Shown piece after piece: positions 51,496 to 56,760 of a DNA stretch of 56,760 nt. The position numbers and the translations under genes were made by a program. The DNA is taken from positions 1 through 56,760 of the forward strand of contig NZ_POTX01000007.1 of assembly GCF_003236305.1 (NCBI RefSeq), given 5' to 3'. The DNA is from Micromonospora endophytica (GTDB lineage Bacteria; Actinomycetota; Actinomycetes; Mycobacteriales; Micromonosporaceae). The first letter of the stretch is position 1; each line of letters starts with the position of its first letter. The notes under the pieces were generated by a model that saw nothing but the letters and a program-made list of their open reading frames with translations, ran no database searches and was not told where the DNA came from.

Positions 51496-52505
51496 CAATC
51501 ATCGAGGCGAACGGGCTGACCCGTACCTTCCGGGCCGGCCGGCAGAGCATCGCGGCGGTCCGGGGGGTCGACCTGCGGGTCGAAGCCGGCGAGATCGTCG
51601 GGTTCCTCGGGCCGAACGGCGCCGGCAAGACCACCACCCTGCGGATGCTCACCACGCTGCTGCGCCCGACCAGCGGCACGGCCCGCATCGCCGGCGCGGA
51701 CCTGGCCACGGCTTCCCGCGAGGTGCGCCGCCGGATCGGGTACGTGGCCCAGTACGGCGGTACCGACCCCAACGCCCTGGTGGAGGAGGAACTGTTCCTC
51801 CAGGCGCGCCTCTACCGGATCGCGGCCGCCCCGGCTCGACGCCGGGTGGCCGCCCTGCTCGAGGAGTTGGACCTCGGCGGGTTGGGTGCCCGGCCGGTCG
51901 GCTCACTCTCCGGCGGGCAGCGCCGCCGCCTGGACATCGCGCTCGGCCTGGTCCACGAGCCGCCGGTGGTCTTCCTCGACGAACCCACCGCCGGTCTGGA
52001 CCCGCACAGCCGCAACAACCTGTGGGAGCACACCCGCCGGCTACGCGACGACAACGGCACCACCGTCTTCCTGACCACCCACTACCTCGACGAGGCCGAC
52101 GCGCTCTGCGACCGGATCCTCGTGATCGACCATGGGCGGATCGTCGCCGAGGACACCCCCGCGAACCTCAAACGTCAACTGGCCGCGGACGTGCTGACCG
52201 TGGCGGTGGTCGGTGATCCGGACGCCGCCCAGCGGCTGCTGGCCGGATTGCCGGGCGTGCGGCAAGCGGCGGTGACGAGCACGGGCGACATCCAGGTCAC
52301 CCTGGCCGACGGCGAACAGGGGATCACGGATGTGATCACCGCCCTGTCCGGCGCGGGCTTCGGCGTCCGCGCCCTGCAACTGGCGCGGCCCAGCCTGGAC
52401 GACGTCTTCCTCAACCTGACCGGCCGCGAGCTGCGCGACGACCCGCGCCACCCGTCCGCACCCATCCCGACCACCGAGGGGACCGAGCATGTCCCTGCTC
52501 GTTGA
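51492..52505 (+). CDS. ABC transporter ATP-binding protein, DrrA type
   Basis: The protein has 337 residues; GAGGTAGGACC precedes the ATG, which overlaps the upstream stop. Walker A GPNGAGKT is at 40-47, then signature LSGGQRRRLD, Walker B VVFLDEPTAGLD and the His-loop TTHYLDEAD. The C-terminal extension with LARPSLDDVFLNLTGREL is typical of DrrA-type drug exporters. It pairs with the permease that overlaps its end by 17 bases and probably exports the cluster product and gives self-resistance. Confidence 0.95.
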   Translation: MTIIEANGLTRTFRAGRQSIAAVRGVDLRVEAGEIVGFLGPNGAGKTTTLRMLTTLLRPTSGTARIAGADLATASREVRRRIGYVAQYGGTDPNALVEEELFLQARLYRIAAAPARRRVAALLEELDLGGLGARPVGSLSGGQRRRLDIALGLVHEPPVVFLDEPTAGLDPHSRNNLWEHTRRLRDDNGTTVFLTTHYLDEADALCDRILVIDHGRIVAEDTPANLKRQLAADVLTVAVVGDPDAAQRLLAGLPGVRQAAVTSTGDIQVTLADGEQGITDVITALSGAGFGVRALQLARPSLDDVFLNLTGRELRDDPRHPSAPIPTTEGTEHVPAR

Positions 52506-53250
52506 CATCATGCTGGTGTTTCAGCGCCACCTGCGCATCTCACTGCGCAACCCACTCTGGATCGTCATCGGACTCTCCCAGCCGGTGGCCTTTCTGGTGC
52601 TCTACGGCCCGTTGATGACAAGCACCCTGTTGGTCACCGGCGTCGCGCCGGAGCGCGCCTGGCAGACGTACGTGCCGGGGGTGCTCGTGCAGCTCTGCCT
52701 CTTCGGCTCCGCCTTCGTGGGGTTCGGCGTGATCGCCGAGTGGCGCGGCGGGGTGATCGAGCGGCTGCGGGTCACCCCGGTGAGCCGGGCGGCGTTGCTG
52801 CTCGGCCGGGTACTGCGGGACGTCGCGCTGCTGGTGGTCCAGGCGGTGCTGCTGATCGTGGTAGCGCTGCCGCTGGGCCTGCGCGCCTCGGTGCCGGGGG
52901 TGCTGGCGGCCCTCGGCGTGGTCACGCTGCTGTCGCTGGGCCTGGCCTGTCTCTCCTGCGCGCTCGCGCTGACCGTGAAGAGCGAGGACACCCTGGGGCC
53001 CACGCTCAACACCGGCCTGATGCCGCTGCTGCTGCTCTCCGGGGTGTTGCTGCCGATGTCGTTCGCCCCACGCTGGTTGGACCTGGTTTCCCGGCTCACT
53101 CCGTTCCGGTACATCGTGGACGGCATGCGCAGTGCGTTTCAGGGCGAGGTGTTCACCACGACCGTACTCACGACGGTCCTGGTCGCCCTGGCGATCAGCG
53201 CCCTGTCGGTGCTGCTCGGCGTGCGGACCTACCTGCGGCAGAGTGCGTGA
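52489..53250 (+). CDS. ABC-2-type transporter permease, DrrB type
   Basis: The protein has 253 residues with six hydrophobic segments. The ABC-2 signature is WRGGVIERLRVTPVSRAALLLGRVLRD, and MPLLLLSGVLLPMSFAPRWL is the usual fifth-helix motif. It overlaps the ATPase gene by 17 bases at the start. At its end it overlaps the convergent regulator gene by 22 bases. It forms the export channel with the DrrA-type protein. Confidence 0.94.
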   Translation: MSLLVDIMLVFQRHLRISLRNPLWIVIGLSQPVAFLVLYGPLMTSTLLVTGVAPERAWQTYVPGVLVQLCLFGSAFVGFGVIAEWRGGVIERLRVTPVSRAALLLGRVLRDVALLVVQAVLLIVVALPLGLRASVPGVLAALGVVTLLSLGLACLSCALALTVKSEDTLGPTLNTGLMPLLLLSGVLLPMSFAPRWLDLVSRLTPFRYIVDGMRSAFQGEVFTTTVLTTVLVALAISALSVLLGVRTYLRQSA

Positions 53251-54074
53251 TCGCCGAGACCAGACCATCGGGTCGTTGCCAGGGCCTGCGCCGAAGGGCT
53301 GCCCGGGTCGGCCTGGTAGACGACGAGTTGCTGGCCTGACGCGCCGTCGACGGTGAACGACTCGTATGTCAGGGTCAGTTCCCCGGCCTCGGGGTGACGG
53401 AAGAGCTTCACATCGTGGGACTTTCCCCGTACGTCGTGTCGTGCCCACAGCCGGCGGAACTCCGGACTCTTGAGGGAAAGCTCGCCGACGAGTTCCTTGA
53501 GCCGGGGGTCGTCGGGCACATTACCGGTGGCGGCACGTAGCGCGCTGAGGCTGGACTGCGCGACCTGGTCCCACTCGGGGTAGAAGGACCGGGCCGCCGG
53601 GTGGAGGAAGACGAAGCGCACGAGATTGGGTTCCTCCTGCGCGAACACCTCCGCGAAGAGCGCACGCCCCAGCCGGTTTCCGGCCAGCACATCCATCGTG
53701 CGGTCGATGATCAGCGCGGGCGTGTGCGCCCAGCCGTCCATCAGCCGGAGCAGGCTCGGCCGTACGGTGGCCCGGACCACCGGTCGAGCAGGACCATGAC
53801 CGGTCCGGCCCAGCAGGTGCAGGTGCCGCGTCTCCTCCGGATCGAGCCCCAGGGTTCTGGCCACGGCGTCCAGCACCTGGCCCGAGGGGTGCTGTTCTCG
53901 TCCCTGCTCCAGCCGGGTGTAGTAGTCGGTGCTGATCCCGGACAGCTGAGCAACCTCCTCCCGCCGCAGCCCCGGCGTCCGGCGACGCCCCGACGAGGTC
54001 ACTCCCAGTCGCTTCGGGCTGGTCACTTCACGCCGGGCACGCAGGTATTCGCCGAGCGGGTTGCCGCTGCTCAT
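53229..54074 (-). CDS. XRE-family regulator with MmyB-like ligand domain
   Basis: The protein has 281 residues from ATG 54074. The N-terminal HTH (about 1-75) has LGEYLRARREV, TPGLRREEVAQLSGISTDYYTRLEQGR, the standard opening of this actinobacterial family. The MmyB-like domain (about 105-265) contains PALIIDRTMDVLAGNRLGRALF and FLHPAARSFYPEWDQVA. Regulators of this type commonly sit beside and control an SDR gene, and here a divergent SDR starts 105 bases away. It ends by overlapping the exporter permease gene. The ligand may be a lipid or small metabolite. Confidence 0.92.
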   Translation of the reverse strand: MSSGNPLGEYLRARREVTSPKRLGVTSSGRRRTPGLRREEVAQLSGISTDYYTRLEQGREQHPSGQVLDAVARTLGLDPEETRHLHLLGRTGHGPARPVVRATVRPSLLRLMDGWAHTPALIIDRTMDVLAGNRLGRALFAEVFAQEEPNLVRFVFLHPAARSFYPEWDQVAQSSLSALRAATGNVPDDPRLKELVGELSLKSPEFRRLWARHDVRGKSHDVKLFRHPEAGELTLTYESFTVDGASGQQLVVYQADPGSPSAQALATTRWSGLGDHALCRR

Positions 54075-54179
54075 ACCTCCCAACTTAGCCCGGGTCAGGT
54101 TCCGCCTCGCCGCTCGGCGCGGTATCCAGGGCGTATCGCACCCTGGTTGGCCGCCTGCCCGACCCGGAGGGTGGAACGC

Positions 54180-54902
54180 ATGACACCCACAAGCAAGGTC
54201 GTTCTGGTCACCGGCGCGAGCAGCGGCATCGGAGAGGCCGTCGCGCTGCACCTCGCCGAGCAGGGACATCGGATCGTCGCAGGCGCCCGGCGCCAGGATC
54301 GGTTGGACGCCCTCGCACAACGCCACCCCAACATTCGCGTACGACGACTCGATGTCACCGACCGCGCCGACGTCACGAGGTTCATCGGCAGCGCCGTCGA
54401 CGAGTTCGGCCGGGTCGACGTGCTCGTCAACAACGCCGGCCTGATGCCGTTGTCCCGGCTCGACGCGCTGCTGGTGGACGAGTGGGACCGGATGCTCGAC
54501 GTCAACGTGCGCGGGCTGTTGCACGGCATCGCCGCCGTCCTCCCCCTCTTTGCGCAGCAGCGCAGCGGCCACGTGGTGACCGTCGCCTCGGTCGGCGCGC
54601 ACGAGGTGGTGCCGACGTCGGCGGTCTACTCGGCGACGAAGTTCGCCGCGTGGGCGATCACCGAGGGCCTGCGCCTGGAGGCTGACCCGAGCCTGCGGGT
54701 CACCACGATCTCTCCGGGTGTGGTCGAGTCCGAGCTGGCCGAGACGATCAGCGACCCGGGCGCCCGCGCCGCGATGAAGGAGTACCGCAGGAACTCGATC
54801 CCGCCCGAGGCGATCGCCCGCGCGATCGCCTTCGCGATCGCCCAGCCGGCGGAGGTCGACGTCAACGAGATCATCGTCCGCCCGGCCCGGCAGCGAGGCT
54901 GA
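54180..54902 (+). CDS. Short-chain dehydrogenase/reductase (classical SDR)
   Basis: The protein has 240 residues; GGAGGGTGGAACGC precedes the ATG at 54180. All classical motifs are present: TGASSGIG (11-18), NNAG (84-87), Ser137, Tyr150 and Lys154. It uses NAD(P)H to reduce an unknown carbonyl. It diverges from the MmyB-like regulator and is probably its target. The stop codon lies within a 21-bp tandem repeat. Confidence 0.93.
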   Translation: MTPTSKVVLVTGASSGIGEAVALHLAEQGHRIVAGARRQDRLDALAQRHPNIRVRRLDVTDRADVTRFIGSAVDEFGRVDVLVNNAGLMPLSRLDALLVDEWDRMLDVNVRGLLHGIAAVLPLFAQQRSGHVVTVASVGAHEVVPTSAVYSATKFAAWAITEGLRLEADPSLRVTTISPGVVESELAETISDPGARAAMKEYRRNSIPPEAIARAIAFAIAQPAEVDVNEIIVRPARQRG

Positions 54903-54939
54903 CATGTCCGGCAGCGAAGCTGACATGTCCGGCAGCGAA
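54891..54939. repeat. 21-bp tandem repeat, about 2.3 copies, across the SDR stop codon
   Basis: CAGCGAGGCTGACATGTCCGG (one base too long to be a site on its own) begins at 54891 and recurs with one change at 54912, then a partial copy at 54933. The unit is 21 bp, so it is in frame; the stop TGA lies in the first unit. Confidence 0.75.
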
Positions 54940-54962
54940 CGCAGCAGGACGTAGCATGCGGC

Positions 54963-56117
54963 TTACGAACGCGCGCTCGTCCGATCCGACCCGCCTGCCG
55001 GGAGACCGGGCCCGAGGGCTGACAGCCACTCCTCCGCCGGGGTGAGCGGGACCGGTGCGGGGCGTTCGACAGCCGTCGTCAGCTCGACCCGACGACCTTC
55101 GGCGGCCGAGCGGAGCAGGGCGGTCATGATGTCGAGTACGTGCAGCGCCACCGCTCCGCTGGCGCGTGGCGGACGTCTCTCGTCGGCCCGGACCAGGTCG
55201 ATCAGGCCGACCCCCCGAGAGGCGGCGACGTAACCGGCCCGCGGTTCGAGGGCGCGCCACCCGGGGCCGTCGAGCGCGAGATGGCGGACCTCGCCGTCGA
55301 AGGTGTTCGGATCGGGTACGGCGATGGTCCCGTGCTCCCCCTGCACCTCGATCGGCGCGGCCGTCGTCGCGACACCGTCGAAGCTGGTGGTGAGAGTGGA
55401 CAGGGCGCCATCCGCGTGTTCCAGCACACCTGTCACGTGAGTCGGCACCTCGACCGGGATCCGCTGCCCGAGGCGGGGGCCCGAGCCGATGACTCGGGCG
55501 TCACGCAGCCGGCTCGCCGCCCCGGTCACCGCACGGACTCCCCCGAGCAGGTGGACCAGCGCGGAAATGTAGTACGGCCCCATGTCCAGCAGCGGGCCGC
55601 CGCCCGGGGCGTAGTAGAAGTCAGGGTTGGGGTGCCAGCGCTCGTGTCCCGGGGTGACCATGACGGCCGACGCGGCCAGCGGGCGGCCGATCAGTCCACT
55701 GTCGATCGCCGCTCGGGCGGTCTGCGTACCGGTGCCCAGGACGGTGTCCGGCGCGCACCCGACGCGGACTCCGGCCGCCGCCGCCCGGTCGATGATCGAC
55801 AGGCCCTCCGGGAACGTGACGGTGAGCGGCTTCTCGACGTAGACGTTCCGGCCGGCGTCGATCGCCGCGCCCGAGATCTCGGCGTGCGCCGCCGGGATCG
55901 TCAGGTTGAGCACCGTGGTCACGTCGGGGTGGTGGAGCAGTCGCTCGACACTCACCGCCTCGGCGCCGGGAATCATGGTGGCGGCGGCGACGGCCCGGGC
56001 CGCGTCCAGGTCGGCCACCGCGACGACGCGCACCGCGCGATGGTGGGCAAGCATGTTCAGGTACGCGCGGGAGATGACCCCGAGCCCTACGACGCCGACG
56101 CCGTGCGGGTCGCCCAC
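54963..56117 (-). CDS. Gfo/Idh/MocA-family oxidoreductase
   Basis: The protein has 384 residues from GTG 56117 (GAGAGGGGG upstream); longer frames run into the ThuA-like gene. The NAD(P)-binding motif GVVGLGVISRAYL is at the N-terminus, with VYVEKPLTV as the conserved EKP motif and a C-terminal domain with GGPLLDMGPYYISALVHLLG. Family members oxidise or reduce sugars and cyclitols at a hydroxyl. It overlaps the ThuA-like gene by 31 bases, a frequent pairing in carbohydrate loci. The substrate is unknown. Confidence 0.92.
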   Translation of the reverse strand: MGDPHGVGVVGLGVISRAYLNMLAHHRAVRVVAVADLDAARAVAAATMIPGAEAVSVERLLHHPDVTTVLNLTIPAAHAEISGAAIDAGRNVYVEKPLTVTFPEGLSIIDRAAAAGVRVGCAPDTVLGTGTQTARAAIDSGLIGRPLAASAVMVTPGHERWHPNPDFYYAPGGGPLLDMGPYYISALVHLLGGVRAVTGAASRLRDARVIGSGPRLGQRIPVEVPTHVTGVLEHADGALSTLTTSFDGVATTAAPIEVQGEHGTIAVPDPNTFDGEVRHLALDGPGWRALEPRAGYVAASRGVGLIDLVRADERRPPRASGAVALHVLDIMTALLRSAAEGRRVELTTAVERPAPVPLTPAEEWLSALGPGLPAGGSDRTSARS

Positions 56118-56760
56118 ACCATCCCCCTCTCGATGACGGTACGGACGCTTCGGTGCTCCAGCACGTCGAGGCTGTGTCCAGGAGTCGTCACCACGATCCG
56201 CCCGGCACCCCAGTTCCGGGTCCAGATCGCCGGCGAGGTGACCGGCCGGTGCCACGGGTGCCACGCCCGCGTCGGGTGGGTGGTGGTGGCCAGCACGTCG
56301 ATCAGGTCGTCGTGCAGCACCCAGTACTGCTCGGTGACCAGGTCGAAATCCTCGATCCCGGCGGTGATCGGATGCGCCCGGCCGAGTTCGGTGATCGTGA
56401 TCGAGTGGGGCAGGAAGTTGTCCTCCTCCCCGCCGCTACGGTCACCCGGTTCGATGCCCGGATGGGTGGCGAACTGCCCGCCCACCAGGTGCAGGTATTC
56501 CGCGCAGGCGCGGAACGAGTCGACGATGCCGCCATGCCAGCCGGTGAATCCCGTCCCGGCGGCGACCGCCGCCGCCAGACCCGCCACCTGCTCCGCGGTG
56601 ATCTGCGACATCGTCGTGCACTGCACGATGAGGTCGGTCTCGGCCAGTTCGGCGGCGTCGGCGTAGATATCCGTCGACCCCTCCACCCGTACCGCGTATC
56701 CGCTGCGTTCGAGGAACGGGATGAACAACTCCGTCGCCTCGACCGGCCGGTGTCCCGCCC
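56087..56760 (-). CDS. ThuA-like protein, N-terminus beyond window
   Basis: The frame runs off the right edge; 223 codons before the stop are visible. Typical ThuA-fold features are GGHRPVEATELFIPFLERSGY style start (partly seen), TGWHGGIVDSFR, HPITAGIEDF and YWVLHDDLIDVLATT. The fold is class I glutamine amidotransferase-like without the catalytic Cys. ThuA proteins act in trehalose and related sugar use, with unknown chemistry. It is co-transcribed with the Gfo/Idh/MocA gene. Confidence 0.88.
   Translation of the reverse strand, partial: AGHRPVEATELFIPFLERSGYAVRVEGSTDIYADAAELAETDLIVQCTTMSQITAEQVAGLAAAVAAGTGFTGWHGGIVDSFRACAEYLHLVGGQFATHPGIEPGDRSGGEEDNFLPHSITITELGRAHPITAGIEDFDLVTEQYWVLHDDLIDVLATTTHPTRAWHPWHRPVTSPAIWTRNWGAGRIVVTTPGHSLDVLEHRSVRTVIERGMVWATRTASAS

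Noticed and set aside
49639..51498. 619-codon minus-strand open frame opposite condensation-like copy 2
   Set aside because: Composition is typical of antisense shadow; the plus strand has condensation motifs and ATGA-coupled neighbours.
1..56760. CRISPR arrays, insertion sequences, integrases, rRNA or tRNA genes
   Set aside because: I looked for regularly spaced repeats, DDE/tyrosine recombinase motifs and RNA gene signatures and found none; the few tandem repeats have two to eight short units without spacers.

Overview
The window is GC-rich, closely packed DNA whose genes have long antisense open frames, as expected of a high-GC actinobacterium. Gene content (class-A cobalamin riboswitch, ECF41 sigma factor, DUF2786 protein, type III PKS meroterpenoid genes, LAL-type LuxR regulator) suggests Micromonospora or a close relative. 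That assignment is inference; the window holds no rRNA or tRNA gene to confirm it. I found no transposase, integrase or CRISPR array.

Region 1 (1-3.05 kb): three minus-strand genes for exported proteins behind a cobalamin riboswitch. Two are alpha/alpha-barrel (prenyltransferase/squalene-oxidase repeat) proteins and one is a small beta-type protein. Together they resemble the two halves of transcobalamin/intrinsic factor. Region 2 (3.2-16.1 kb): mostly stand-alone genes: a secreted serine hydrolase, an SDR lacking its Tyr, a secreted beta-sandwich protein, a TrmH/SpoU methyltransferase, a PhyH-like dioxygenase, a MuiA-like protein, a HTH-FHA protein beside a 42-residue peptide, a Ddn-like protein, a DUF2786 protein, an FAD oxidoreductase with an ECF41-type promoter, and a zinc-finger/HTH pair. 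An ECF41 sigma gene lies at 16.3-17.2 kb.

Region 3 (17.3-33.4 kb): a naphthoquinone meroterpenoid cluster, all on the minus strand. A coupled operon (tetrahydroxynaphthalene synthase, cupin oxygenase, aminotransferase, ABBA prenyltransferase) should build and prenylate an amino-naphthoquinone. A second operon carries a CreE-like N-oxygenase, a lyase fused in frame to type I isopentenyl-diphosphate isomerase, and a WrbA-type quinone reductase. A third carries an adenylate-forming ligase, a methyltransferase, a second ABBA prenyltransferase and a vanadium haloperoxidase, with dxs behind a terminator. The inferred logic is nitrite made from aspartate, diazotisation of the arylamine, prenylation and halogenation or rearrangement. 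Isoprenoid supply comes from the MEP pathway (dxs plus the fused idi). No mevalonate gene or prenyl-diphosphate synthase is in the window.

Region 4 (33.7-37.3 kb): a GH95 glycosidase, an ArsR regulator, and remnants of a histidine kinase and a LysR regulator.

Region 5 (37.4-53.25 kb): a second, unusual biosynthetic cluster that diverges from 47.6-47.95 kb. The minus operon encodes a KAS III-like enzyme, an ATP-grasp ligase, a fold-III PLP decarboxylase, an acyl carrier protein, a KAS III-like partner without an apparent catalytic Cys, two acyl-CoA-dehydrogenase-type proteins, AcpS and a large LuxR regulator. The plus operon encodes two tandem condensation-domain-like proteins and a DrrAB-type ABC exporter. 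The carrier/ligase/decarboxylase trio matches the logic of butirosin BtrI/BtrJ/BtrK, so the starter is probably a decarboxylated aminoacyl-ACP. The product is unknown.

Region 6 (53.2-56.76 kb): a MmyB-like regulator with an SDR in the opposite orientation, then a Gfo/Idh/MocA oxidoreductase and a ThuA-like protein that runs off the right edge.
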